From Cardiobacterium hominis (GTDB taxonomy: Bacteria > Pseudomonadota > Gammaproteobacteria > Cardiobacteriales > Cardiobacteriaceae): a stretch of 64,000 nt of DNA. The position numbers were made by a program, and so were the translations under genes. Under the pieces are notes generated by a model. The model saw only the letters and a program-made list of their open reading frames with translations, ran no database searches and was not told where the DNA came from. Location of the stretch: contig NZ_LR134365.1 in assembly GCF_900637305.1 (NCBI RefSeq), forward strand, positions 341,001 to 405,000, in the 5' to 3' direction. The stretch's first letter is position 1. Every line of letters begins with the position of its first letter. Of the stretch, positions 16,338 through 25,607 are shown in pieces.

Positions 16338-19300
16338 ATGCGACATTTAAAATTATGGACGGTCATTTCAATATTTTTAGGTATTTCATCCTTATGGGCT
16401 AAATTTTTATTTTTCAACAAAATTACCATACCAAGTTTCTTTTCAGGTGATTTATTTTTAACGTTGAATAATTTAGGAGCCTATTTTGGAGCTTCCGCCA
16501 TGATTGTTTGGTTGGGTGGAGTTACGGTCATTTCTGACAAAATAATGACAATAGGCCTAATTATAGGTGGATTGACTTTGTCTTTTATTTTAACGGGAGA
16601 GTTGAACGAATCTTCACCAGGAGCATTATTATTAATAGCATTTTGGCCGATAGGTATTATTTCTTTACTGTCTTGTTTATATTATTGTAAGCCGGTAGCG
16701 GCTATTTTTGGTTATAAACCTTCAGTGCAAGAAAAGGAATATGTTAAGAATTACTTTTTTTTAACGGTTATTACATTGTCGTTGGGAATGGCGACGCATT
16801 CCGCCCTAGATATTGTTTCTGTTATCTTGCCGGAAACTATTGATTTTGATCTTTATAGAATAGATACTGCCTATTGGGGATTTACTGAAAATTTCTACCG
16901 TTCATTTCAGATGACGACCCCTGTTATTTTTCAGACTTTAGTATATGTAGCATACTCCCTTCTGACTATAGCGCTCTTTGCATCTACAGGGTTAGTTATA
17001 CGTGACAAAAGATCTGAGCAGCTCAACATTTTAAGGGTTTTAGTCGTTCCTTTTATACTTGCTTTCCCTTTGTATTGTTTAAGCCCCGTCGCTGGCCCTA
17101 TTGTGACATTTAATGGATATTATCCAGATGAAATGTCAGTATTGGAAGGGATTGGATATGGCGTTAACCCTGTTATACCTTCTCCTCGAAATGGAATGCC
17201 TTCTTTGCACTTTACTGGCGCCGCTCTAATTATGTTAGTTACTGCATGCCTGTCGCGAAAACATTTTTTCTGGGCAGCTTGCATTTTTACTTTCTTGACT
17301 TGTGTGGCAACACTAGGTCTTGGCGAGCATTATTTTATAGACTTAGTAGTTGCTGCTCCTTTTTTAATGTCTTTGGGTACTGCACTTATCAATCCTCCTG
17401 GATGGAATTTTTATAGACGTTTGGACTGGTGGATATGCACTTTGCTGTTTATTTGTTGGGAACTCCTATTTTGGAGTGTCAATACTCGCGTTTTTATGAT
17501 AAATTTTCCGTTATTTGTGCAACTCTTCTCACTAATAACTATAAGCGTAACTATTTGGTGCTTTTCTAATTTCTTGCGGCTAGTTTGGCATCTTCCACCA
17601 CCAGCTACAGAGAGAAGAGAAGTCACGAACGAAGAAAATATTGCAACAAAGCCTCAAACTCAAGAAAAACAGGAGTCAATGCGCTGGGTCTATGGTTTGT
17701 TTGTCTGTTCTGGCTTTGCCGGACTGCTCTACGAAGTGGTCTTTGCCAAACACCTAGGCATCATCTTCGGTGGCACCGCACTTGCGGCTTACACCGTGAT
17801 GGCGACTTATATGGGCGGGATGGCTCTCGGTGCCTGGCTCGGTGGAATCATTGCCGAGCGCGTGCGCACCCCGCTCAAGTGGTATGCGCTCTTTGAAGCG
17901 GCGATCGGAGTGTATGCGCTGGCAACGCCTACGCTGTTCAAACTGATTGAGCACATTTACATTGCGCTGGCTAGCGACGTGCGTCCCGACGCGCCCATAC
18001 TTACCTTCTGGCGGGTGGCACTCGGTGCGCTGGTGCTTGGCATTCCGACCCTGCTGATGGGAACGACGCTGCCGATCATGTTCAAATTCCTGCGCGGCTA
18101 TCTCAGCAACCGTGGTCGCATCATCTCCCGCCTTTATACCGCCAACATCATTGGCGCCGCCTTTGGTGCCCTCGCCGGAGCGTATCTCGTGCTGCCGACT
18201 TTCGGTCTGCTCAGTTCGACCCGTTTGGCAGCGATGCTCAGCTTGATGATTGCGCTCTATGCGCTGGATCGCTTAAAAGCGTTGCATACTACAGAAAACA
18301 ACGCAGCCACCGCGCCTGTCGCAATACAAACAACAGAAAGTGATGATGAGGAGGAGGAAAGCGGTTATGCCTCCCTTCCGCCACAGGATGCCGGACAGCG
18401 CCGCCGTCTCGGACTCGCCGCTTTGCTGCTGGTTACTGTCGGCGGTGTGGTCAGTCTCGCGCTGGAAATCGTCAATATGCACATGCTGGCGATCATCGCC
18501 GGCAACAGTGTCTATGCCTTCGGCCTGATGCTGGCCACTTTCCTTCTTGGTCTCGGTTTGGGTTCGGCCTGCTATGGCAAACTGCGCCATCTACTCACTG
18601 ACCCAGCAGTTGCTACCATCGCACAACTGGGCATCTTCTTCAGCATCGTCATCTCTGCCTTCCAGTGGGACGGGCTTTCCAACTATTTCGCCAGTTTTGG
18701 CTTCATGCAGCAATACCATCACTTCGGCTTTGGCGCGCGTGAGCTAATCCGTGGCAGCGTCTGCGCCATTATCATGCTGCCGCCGGCGTTTTTCATTGGA
18801 TTGGGCTACCCGGCGACAATGGCGTTGGCAACGGCGTGGTTGAAAAGCCGTGGAGAAGCGGCAGGCTTGGGTATCGCCAGCCTGTGCAACACGCTGGGCA
18901 ATATTGCAGGCGTCCTGTTGGCAGGCTTTGTTTTCCTCAACTGGCTCGGCTCAAACCGCCTGCTTTTCGGGCTAGCAATCCTCTCGTTGTTACTGGCGCT
19001 GTACATGATGTGGGCAGGGCGTGTAGCCTGGGCGCTGCTCTTTAAGCAACACCACGGCAGACAGCGTATTGCTGCGGCCATAACGGCGCTTGCCATTGCC
19101 GCAGCGTTGTGGAGTTATCCGGCGCAATGGAACCTGACAGCGATTGCTACCGGAGCAAATGTGTACTTCGTTCCTTCAGGACGTGGTGACGTGATAGATG
19201 CGCAGGAAAGCATCCAGGGCGGGCTGACAACAGTAAATATGGCCATAGTGCCCGACGACGGTAAGGAAATCACCATGTTAACCCTACTGACCAACGGCAA

Positions 19301-20138
19301 ATTCCAGGGCAATAATTCTCTTGAAACGGCTGCTCAACGAGGAGTTGCAGAAGCGCCGCTATTGCATCAACCCAAACGTGATGACGTACTAGTAATTGGT
19401 TATGGTACGGGGCATTCGGCCCAGGTGTTATATGAGGCTGGTTTTGCTCACATGGATATTGCCGAACTGTCGTCAGATATTGTCGCCTTAGCTGACCGCT
19501 ACTTTGGTGACATTAACAACAAAGTCTCGCAACAGCCAAATGTCAGTATGTACTATACCGACGGGCGCAACTACCTGCTGACGCAGAACAAACGTTACGA
19601 CCTGATCAGTATGGAGTTGAGCAGTATCTGGTTTGCGGGGACAGCGAACCTCTATAACCGTGAATTCTACCGGCTGGCGAAAGCACGGCTGCAAGAAGAT
19701 GGCGTGCTGCAACAATGGGTGCAACTGCACCATATGCAGCCGATGGATCTGCTTTACATTTTGAATACTCTGCACCAGGAATTTCGTTACGTTTGGCTAT
19801 ATGTCGTTGGCGGGCAGGGTGTGCTGGTGGCGAGTGATTCGGTCGATGCGATGGGGCTTTACCATCTCGATGGTAGCGTCGTAAGCGATGCGCAGCCACT
19901 AAATGCTGAAGCACAAGCCTTACAGGACAGCATGCTGTTGGAGCCTAAAGATGTGGACTATCTGGCGCAGAAATTGCGCGTACCGCAGTTTTTTGTCTCA
20001 ACGGATAACAATCTCTATCTGGAATATTCAACTCCAAAAGGCAATGCACTGCCAGATGAGGTATTTACTTCAAATATTGAAATGCTGGAAAATTTACATA
20101 ATGAACGCATAGAGCGAGAGAAGCAACATGACATTTAG
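16338..20138 (+). CDS. PAP2-like / MFS-like / spermidine synthase-like fusion membrane protein
   Basis: 1266 residues in three parts. Residues 1-447: about ten hydrophobic helices with a PAP2_3 (Aur1-type) signature, PSLH at 288-291 and GEHYFID with His331 and Asp335; this part is AT-rich. Residues 448-1000: a GC-richer multi-helix domain of the fused MFS/spermidine synthase type, interrupted by an acidic linker near 665-690 (DDEEEES). Residues about 1010-1200: a spermidine synthase-like SAM-binding fold (GYGTGHSAQ near 1021, DGR with Asp1075, NREFY). An internal ATG at 17679 (Met448), preceded by AGGAG, marks the junction and could start a separate C-terminal protein. It lies between the pilins and a pilin accessory gene with an 11-base overlap. 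Substrate unknown; lipid headgroup transfer or pilin modification is speculation. Confidence 0.8.
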   Translation: MRHLKLWTVISIFLGISSLWAKFLFFNKITIPSFFSGDLFLTLNNLGAYFGASAMIVWLGGVTVISDKIMTIGLIIGGLTLSFILTGELNESSPGALLLIAFWPIGIISLLSCLYYCKPVAAIFGYKPSVQEKEYVKNYFFLTVITLSLGMATHSALDIVSVILPETIDFDLYRIDTAYWGFTENFYRSFQMTTPVIFQTLVYVAYSLLTIALFASTGLVIRDKRSEQLNILRVLVVPFILAFPLYCLSPVAGPIVTFNGYYPDEMSVLEGIGYGVNPVIPSPRNGMPSLHFTGAALIMLVTACLSRKHFFWAACIFTFLTCVATLGLGEHYFIDLVVAAPFLMSLGTALINPPGWNFYRRLDWWICTLLFICWELLFWSVNTRVFMINFPLFVQLFSLITISVTIWCFSNFLRLVWHLPPPATERREVTNEENIATKPQTQEKQESMRWVYGLFVCSGFAGLLYEVVFAKHLGIIFGGTALAAYTVMATYMGGMALGAWLGGIIAERVRTPLKWYALFEAAIGVYALATPTLFKLIEHIYIALASDVRPDAPILTFWRVALGALVLGIPTLLMGTTLPIMFKFLRGYLSNRGRIISRLYTANIIGAAFGALAGAYLVLPTFGLLSSTRLAAMLSLMIALYALDRLKALHTTENNAATAPVAIQTTESDDEEEESGYASLPPQDAGQRRRLGLAALLLVTVGGVVSLALEIVNMHMLAIIAGNSVYAFGLMLATFLLGLGLGSACYGKLRHLLTDPAVATIAQLGIFFSIVISAFQWDGLSNYFASFGFMQQYHHFGFGARELIRGSVCAIIMLPPAFFIGLGYPATMALATAWLKSRGEAAGLGIASLCNTLGNIAGVLLAGFVFLNWLGSNRLLFGLAILSLLLALYMMWAGRVAWALLFKQHHGRQRIAAAITALAIAAALWSYPAQWNLTAIATGANVYFVPSGRGDVIDAQESIQGGLTTVNMAIVPDDGKEITMLTLLTNGKFQGNNSLETAAQRGVAEAPLLHQPKRDDVLVIGYGTGHSAQVLYEAGFAHMDIAELSSDIVALADRYFGDINNKVSQQPNVSMYYTDGRNYLLTQNKRYDLISMELSSIWFAGTANLYNREFYRLAKARLQEDGVLQQWVQLHHMQPMDLLYILNTLHQEFRYVWLYVVGGQGVLVASDSVDAMGLYHLDGSVVSDAQPLNAEAQALQDSMLLEPKDVDYLAQKLRVPQFFVSTDNNLYLEYSTPKGNALPDEVFTSNIEMLENLHNERIEREKQHDI

Positions 20139-20850
20139 ACGGCGCTATTTTCTAAGTCATTTGATTTTTTCTATCTTGGTTGGCTGCTTGACAGCAGCCA
20201 TCGTTTATAAAATCTGGTATCCCGGTGTGCTTGCAAAAGCCATCGGGGTCTCGCATATTTTTCTATTATTATTATGTATTGACGTTACGGTCGGCCCTAT
20301 TCTAACCCTCTTTCTTGCCAAAGAGGGGAAAAAAGGGTTATGGTTCGATCTAATGACAGTTATAATTCTTCAATTTATTGCGCTTGTTTATGGTATCTGG
20401 CATATTGCGGAAGGGCGCCCTGTATGGCAAACCATCAATATCTATCGTGTAGAACTGGTCAAAGCGATAGATATGGATTACACCAATGCCAGAGACCCTT
20501 TTGCGCATACACCTTGGGGCAGCCCAAAATGGGCTATGGTACGCCCGGCCAAGGACAAGCAAGAATCGTCTGATTGGTTGTGGCAAGAATTGGAAAAAAG
20601 GAAATCTCCAGTACAGCGTGCAGAACTCTACCAGCCCATTGAAGGACACTGGCAGGAAATTGCACATGAGATTCGTCCATTGGCAGATCTGGGAAAATTC
20701 AATCCGCAGGAACAGGTTGATGCTGTTCTGCAAGAATATCCTGAAGCTGATGGCTTCTTGCCGATGATGGGCGGCGATCTGGATATGACGGTTTTGCTCT
20801 CGAATAAGGAGCAGAAAATTCTGAAAGTGGTTGATTTACGACCGTGGTAG
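20128..20850 (+). CDS. TfpX/TfpZ (FimB-like) type IV pilin accessory protein
   Basis: 240 residues. Three hydrophobic helices in the first 95 residues (about 11-28, 41-60 and 73-93) are followed by a soluble domain of about 145 residues. The signature region is GVSHIFLLLLCIDVTVGPILTL with the nearby FLAKEGKKGLWFDL, typical of the TfpX/TfpZ and Dichelobacter FimB group encoded beside pilin genes. These proteins help assemble or stabilise the cognate pilin. The ATG overlaps the end of the preceding fusion gene by 11 bases, suggesting coupled translation. GC content is intermediate. Confidence 0.85.
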   Translation: MTFRRRYFLSHLIFSILVGCLTAAIVYKIWYPGVLAKAIGVSHIFLLLLCIDVTVGPILTLFLAKEGKKGLWFDLMTVIILQFIALVYGIWHIAEGRPVWQTINIYRVELVKAIDMDYTNARDPFAHTPWGSPKWAMVRPAKDKQESSDWLWQELEKRKSPVQRAELYQPIEGHWQEIAHEIRPLADLGKFNPQEQVDAVLQEYPEADGFLPMMGGDLDMTVLLSNKEQKILKVVDLRPW

Positions 20851-20854
20851 CCAA

Positions 20855-23020
20855 TTATTTTTGGCTCAAAATCTGAAAATCTGTTTTCGCCGTGATTTTC
20901 CACGCTTTGTGGATATTCGGGCGGCGGGCGTAGTCAAAGTCGATGGTCGCGGCGCTGATGTCTTCGCAGTGGTAGCGCTCGGCGATTGCCGGGTCGAGTT
21001 TGAAACCGCGGTAGTTGTTGGAGAAATAGAGCGTGCCGCCGGGCGCAAGGCGCCGCATGCAGCGCTCTATGAGGGTGACGTGGTTGCGCTGTACGTCGAA
21101 TACGCGCTGTTCTTTTTTGGTGTTAGAGAAGGTCGGCGGGTCGCAGAGGATGAGGTCGTACTGGCTGTCGCCTTCAGCAAGCCATGCCATCACGTCTGCC
21201 TTGATGAGGCGGTGGCGGCTGTCCAATTCGTTCGCGTCGAAGTTGCGGTGCGCCCAGTCGAGGTAGGTTTGTGATAAATCGACGCTGGTGGTGTGCGCCG
21301 CGCCGCCCAGTGCCGCCTGGACGCTGGCGCTGGCGGTGTAGCAGAAGAGGTTAAGGAAGCGTTTGTCCCGCGCCTCGCCGTAGATGCGGCGGCGCAGCGG
21401 GCGGTGGTCGAGGAAGAGGCCGGTGTCGAGGTAGTCGTGCAGGTTCACAAGGAAGGTTGCCGCGCCTTCGCGCACCGGAAGGTACTCACCGCGCGCCGCC
21501 TGTTTTTGGTATTGGGCGCTGCCGCGCTGGCGTTCGCGGGTTTTCAGCACGAGGTGGGCGGCGGGGATTTCGAGGATTTGCGGGATGATGTGCAGCGCGT
21601 CCAGGAGGCGTTTGCGTGCTTTTTCCGGGGCGACGGTTTTCGGCGGCGCGTATTCTTGGACGTGGACGTGGTCGCCGTAGATGTCCACCGCAACGGCGTA
21701 TTCGGGCATGTCTTGGTCGTACACGCGGTAGGCGTTGGTCTCGGCGGCTTCCGCCGCTTTTTGCGCGGCGCGGCGGTTTTTGCGCAGGCGGTTGGCGAGC
21801 ATGCGCGCCTGTTCGTCCACCGGCGCGGCAGGGTCGTGCGTCTGCCCTTCGCTTTCGTGCTGTTCGCTGCGCAGGTAGAGGGCGATTTGGGTTTCGATGC
21901 CGCCGTTGTAGGCCTGGTAGGTTTTGTGGCGTTGCAGGCGCAGGCGTTTGAGGAGGTCGGGGTTGCTGCTGATAATCGCCATTTGCCAGTCAGCAGGGAA
22001 GGTTTTGTAGGCCGCGCCGAGGGCGTCGTAGGTGCCGACGAGTTCGCTCAGGGTGCCGAGGCGTTCGCCGTAGGGCGGGTTGGTGATGATGAGGCCGCGC
22101 GCGCCGTAGCCGGGCTGGGCGGTGAAGCGAGCAAGCTCGCGCCGCTCCAGGTGCAGGCAGTGGCCGAGGTCAAGGCGGGCGGCGTTGTCGCGTGCGGTGG
22201 CGAGTGTCGCGCCGTCTTGGTCGTAGCCCCAGATTTTCAGGTCGAGGCGGGAGAGTCCGGCTTCGCGCCGTGCGACGGCTTCTTCGTGGAGGCGCTTCCA
22301 GACTGCGGGTTTGTGACTTTGCCAGCGGGTGAAGCCGAATCGCGGGCGTTTGAGTGCGGGGGCGATGTCGGCGGCCATCAGTAGTGCTTCGAGCAGCAGG
22401 GTACCGCTGCCGCAGAGGGGGTCGATGAGGTTGTAGCCGTCGGCGGCGAGTTGCGGCCAGCCGGCGCGGTAGAGGAGTGTCGCCGCGAGGTGTTCTTTGA
22501 TGGGCGCGGCGCCGTGCGCGAGGCGGTAGCCGCGCTGGTGCAGGCTGCCGCCGGAAAGGTCGAGGGCGAGGGTGAGGCGGCCTTTGCGCAGGTGGGCGTC
22601 GATGCTGATGTCGGGGTTTTTCGCGTCCACGTCCGGGCGGCGGTGCAGGGTGTCGCGCAGTTGGTCGGCGATGGCGTCTTTGACTTTGAGCGCGCCGAAT
22701 TGGGTGTTGCGGATGCCCTGGCCGATGCCGTTGAAGTTGACGGCGAAGGTGCTGTCGGCGTCGATGTGTTCGTCCCACGCTACCGCGCGGGCGAGGGCGT
22801 AGATGTCGTCGGGGTTTGCGACTTCGCCTTCGGCGACAATCCAGAGGACGCGGCTCGCCACGCGCGACCAGAGGCAGAGGCGGTAGGCGACCTCAAGATC
22901 GCCCGTGCCGGAGACGACGGAGACGCCGAGGCGCGCGTTTTGCAGGCCGAGGCTTTCCGCTTCGGCGAGTAGGACTTGTTCGCTGCCTTTGGCACAGGGG
23001 AGGACGAGGGGGTGTTGCAT
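20855..23020 (-). CDS. rlmL: Bifunctional 23S rRNA methyltransferase RlmKL
   Basis: 721 residues. It carries an N-terminal THUMP domain and the m2G2445 methyltransferase (RlmL) with NPPYGERLG. The C-terminal m7G2069 methyltransferase (RlmK) has the CDPPTFSNTKK motif. The fused architecture is typical of gammaproteobacteria. The start MQHPLVLPCAKG was chosen because the upstream extension is translated repeat DNA. It lies downstream of upp on the same strand, separated by an inverted repeat. Confidence 0.95.
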   Translation of the reverse strand: MQHPLVLPCAKGSEQVLLAEAESLGLQNARLGVSVVSGTGDLEVAYRLCLWSRVASRVLWIVAEGEVANPDDIYALARAVAWDEHIDADSTFAVNFNGIGQGIRNTQFGALKVKDAIADQLRDTLHRRPDVDAKNPDISIDAHLRKGRLTLALDLSGGSLHQRGYRLAHGAAPIKEHLAATLLYRAGWPQLAADGYNLIDPLCGSGTLLLEALLMAADIAPALKRPRFGFTRWQSHKPAVWKRLHEEAVARREAGLSRLDLKIWGYDQDGATLATARDNAARLDLGHCLHLERRELARFTAQPGYGARGLIITNPPYGERLGTLSELVGTYDALGAAYKTFPADWQMAIISSNPDLLKRLRLQRHKTYQAYNGGIETQIALYLRSEQHESEGQTHDPAAPVDEQARMLANRLRKNRRAAQKAAEAAETNAYRVYDQDMPEYAVAVDIYGDHVHVQEYAPPKTVAPEKARKRLLDALHIIPQILEIPAAHLVLKTRERQRGSAQYQKQAARGEYLPVREGAATFLVNLHDYLDTGLFLDHRPLRRRIYGEARDKRFLNLFCYTASASVQAALGGAAHTTSVDLSQTYLDWAHRNFDANELDSRHRLIKADVMAWLAEGDSQYDLILCDPPTFSNTKKEQRVFDVQRNHVTLIERCMRRLAPGGTLYFSNNYRGFKLDPAIAERYHCEDISAATIDFDYARRPNIHKAWKITAKTDFQILSQK

Positions 23021-23038
23021 GGGGTTCCTTGGGTGTGG

Positions 23039-23098
23039 GTAGGGTGGGTCTTGACCCGCCGTTTTGTTTTTTTTTTGGTGGGGCAAGCCCCACCCTAC
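23039..23098. repeat. GTAGGG-type inverted repeat pair, copy 2
   Basis: Two 22-base arms (23039-23060 and 23077-23098) match as inverted copies at about 18 of 22 positions, beginning GTAGGGTGGG and ending CCCACCCTAC. A T-rich centre separates them. Each arm is itself quasi-palindromic. It sits between upp and rlmKL; the right arm ends two bases from the upp stop, so it may also act as the upp transcript terminator. Confidence 0.75.
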
Positions 23099-23099
23099 A

Positions 23100-23732
23100 T
23101 TACTCAATCACCGTGCCGAAGATTTTGTCGCCCGCGTCGCCGAGGCCGGGGATGATGTAGCCGTTTTCGTTGAGGTGGCTGTCCAGCGCGGCGGCGTAGA
23201 TGCGCACGTCGGGGTGGGCGTCGTTTACCAGTTTGACGCCTTCCGGTGCGGCAACCAGTACCAGCGCCTTGATGTCCTTGCAGCCTTTGCTTTTCAGCAG
23301 GCTGATGGTGGCGGCGAGGGAGCCACCGGTGGCCAGCATCGGGTCGATAATCCACGCCGGACGTTCGTCCATTTTGCTGGTGAATTTTTCGAAGTAGGAG
23401 ACCGGTTGCAGGGTTTCTTCGTCGCGTTGCAGGCCGACGACGCTGATTTTTGCCGTCGGGATGAGATCCAGAACGCCGTCGAGCATGCCCAGTCCCGCGC
23501 GCAGGATCGGCACCACGGTCAGTGTTTTGCCGGCGATGCGCCGTCCGGTGATTTCGCCGCTCCAGCATTGCAGGGTGTAGGGCTCGCTCGGCAGTTCGCG
23601 GCTCGCTTCATAGGCCATCAGCCGCGCCAGTTCGCGTGTCAGCGTGCGGAAGCGGTAGGTGCTGCAGTCGGCCTCGCGCATCAGCGAGAGTTTGTGGGCG
23701 ACCAGCGGGTGATCAATCACGGTGAGATTCAT
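23100..23732 (-). CDS. upp: Uracil phosphoribosyltransferase
   Basis: 210 residues. It converts uracil and PRPP into UMP. The motifs are ILRAGLGM, the PRPP loop DPMLATGGS, and the C-terminal [17 protein letters not shown] uracil-binding segment. The start [11 protein letters not shown] aligns with known Upp proteins; the open frame continues far upstream only as antisense of the J-domain gene. It is divergent from that gene across 66 bases. Confidence 0.95.
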   Translation of the reverse strand: MNLTVIDHPLVAHKLSLMREADCSTYRFRTLTRELARLMAYEASRELPSEPYTLQCWSGEITGRRIAGKTLTVVPILRAGLGMLDGVLDLIPTAKISVVGLQRDEETLQPVSYFEKFTSKMDERPAWIIDPMLATGGSLAATISLLKSKGCKDIKALVLVAAPEGVKLVNDAHPDVRIYAAALDSHLNENGYIIPGLGDAGDKIFGTVIE

Positions 23733-23798
23733 GGCAAACTCCAGTAACGAATAGTCGGCGACATTATATAGAATGCCGCCTTTTTTACGGGAACGAAC

Positions 23799-25124
23799 AT
23801 GGACTGCTGGCATATTCTCGGCATCGCGCCGACCCGCGACGAGGCCGTCATCAAGCGCGCCTATGCGCAACTCTTGAAGAAGCACCGCCCCGACCGCGAC
23901 CCGGACGGCTTCATCCGCCTGCGCGAGGCTTATGAAACGGCGCTGGCGGGTGGCGAGCAGTACGGCACTTTCGCCCATGATGACGACGAACCCGCACCGC
24001 TTCTGGATGTGCGCACCATCCGCCGCAGCTGGCGGCAGGCCAGGGATGACGATGCCCTGCTGGCGCTGCTGCAAGCGCAAAGCGCGGCGCTGCCGACCAT
24101 TGACGAGCAGCTTGATTTCCGCGACCTCATCGCCAGCTGGATTGAAGCGCGCGACCGCCCGCAGCGTTACCCGCAAAGCCTCATCTGGATTATCGAGAAA
24201 TACCACCTGCTGCGCGGCCTGCCGGACGACGATCCCTTGCGTGCCGACTATCTGCGCGCCCTCATCCGCACTGGCGCGCGCGACAAGGTGCTGCGCGCGC
24301 TTGCCCGGCGCAGTCCGGAACTCGGCGGCTGGCTGGCGCTCGCGGGCTGGCGGCAACGGCTCGCCGGACTGGGCAACGTGTTCGTCATGGACGACCACCG
24401 CCTGATAGACCTCCAGCTCGCCCGCCTGCAAACCGCGCTGCACCTTGATGATGCGGCCATCACTGCCCTTTTCCCCGCCGCGCGTCGTCTGCAGGCGCGC
24501 CTGCGCCTGCCGCATCTCGCCCTTGCCGCAACGGCCGCGCTTTTTTATTGGCAGGGCTGGACGCAAACGGCGCTCTGTCTTGCCCTTATCCTCGCGCATG
24601 AACTGTGGTGGCGGGGCGCACTCGCCATTCAGCACGAAAAGCCGCTGCCCGCCACGCCTGCCGCGCTTTATGCCGGCATGATGGCCTGCTTCGCCGTGCT
24701 TGCCGCCTTCGCCCCGCCCGACTGGCGGCTGGCGGTTGCCGCCGTTGGCCTCCTGATGGCGCTGGCGGGCTTCAGCCGCGTCCCCGCCGACGACCCGTCG
24801 CGCCGCGACCGCTGCTACGGCGGCATCCTCCTTGGCATTGCGCTCAGCCTCGCCAACCCGGCGCCGTGGCTTGTCTGGTACTGGCTGCTGCCCTGCGGCG
24901 CCGACCTCGCCCGCCGTTACCGCGACTACGACCTCCGTTTTCTCGCCGTGTCGGCCGCCCTCTGCTACCTTACCTTCCTCGCCATGCTGGTGGTGGGCCT
25001 GTGGCCGCTGCGCCACGACGCGCCGCTCGCCTTCATCCTCGCCTGTTTCTTCATCGCCAACGCTGTCGCCTGGCATTTCTTGTTTGCGACACCGTCTGAC
25101 GACCGCGAAGACCCCACCCCTTAA
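23799..25124 (+). CDS. J-domain-like membrane protein
   Basis: 441 residues. The N-terminal 50 residues resemble a J domain: [29 protein letters not shown] with the following [13 protein letters not shown]. The HPD tripeptide is altered: RPD takes its place, with a His one position earlier. A soluble middle and about seven hydrophobic segments follow from around residue 240. DnaK stimulation normally needs HPD, so the partner and activity are uncertain. Similar J-like membrane proteins occur in proteobacteria without known function. holC follows after four bases. Confidence 0.75.
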   Translation: MDCWHILGIAPTRDEAVIKRAYAQLLKKHRPDRDPDGFIRLREAYETALAGGEQYGTFAHDDDEPAPLLDVRTIRRSWRQARDDDALLALLQAQSAALPTIDEQLDFRDLIASWIEARDRPQRYPQSLIWIIEKYHLLRGLPDDDPLRADYLRALIRTGARDKVLRALARRSPELGGWLALAGWRQRLAGLGNVFVMDDHRLIDLQLARLQTALHLDDAAITALFPAARRLQARLRLPHLALAATAALFYWQGWTQTALCLALILAHELWWRGALAIQHEKPLPATPAALYAGMMACFAVLAAFAPPDWRLAVAAVGLLMALAGFSRVPADDPSRRDRCYGGILLGIALSLANPAPWLVWYWLLPCGADLARRYRDYDLRFLAVSAALCYLTFLAMLVVGLWPLRHDAPLAFILACFFIANAVAWHFLFATPSDDREDPTP

Positions 25125-25128
25125 CCCC

Positions 25129-25587
25129 ATGCCCGCCATGCCGACCAAACCCACCGTCCGCTTCTACGTCCTGCCCGACGGCAGCGGCCTCGAAAACCGC
25201 CTCGAACTCGCCTGCAAACTCGCCGAAAAAGCCCAACAAGAGCGGCTAAAAACCCTCATCATCTGCGCTGACGAACACATGGCGGCACAACTCGACCACG
25301 CGCTGTGGCACTACCGCGCCGACAGTTTCCTCACCCATTGCCGCTCCGGCGACCCGCTCGAAGCCGAGGCGGCGGTACTGCTCGCCGTGCCACCGGAGCG
25401 CATCGCCCGCACGGACGTTCTCATCAACCTCAGCCAGGAAACCGCGCCCGACCTGCCGCGCGACTGCGCCCGCGTCTTTGAAATCGTCACCCCGCAGCCG
25501 GACGTGTTGCAAAGCACGCGCCGTCGCTACGCCGCCTACCGCGAACGCGAGCTGGAGCCGCAAACCCACCGCCTCGGCAAGCCCTGA
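25129..25587 (+). CDS. holC: DNA polymerase III chi subunit
   Basis: 152 residues from the first ATG; a second ATG at 25138 ([12 protein letters not shown]) is equally plausible. It matches HolC in length and pattern: a [11 protein letters not shown] start, [18 protein letters not shown] and the C-terminal [20 protein letters not shown]. Chi links the clamp loader to SSB at the replication fork. It probably shares a transcript with the J-domain gene. Confidence 0.85.
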   Translation: MPAMPTKPTVRFYVLPDGSGLENRLELACKLAEKAQQERLKTLIICADEHMAAQLDHALWHYRADSFLTHCRSGDPLEAEAAVLLAVPPERIARTDVLINLSQETAPDLPRDCARVFEIVTPQPDVLQSTRRRYAAYRERELEPQTHRLGKP

Positions 25588-25607
25588 AACCCGCGAAGGA
25601 GTCCCGC

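Noticed and set aside
23733-25154. A long minus-strand extension upstream of upp that would triple the protein length
   Set aside because: It lies wholly opposite the J-domain gene, and the true Upp N-terminus [11 protein letters not shown] is clear.
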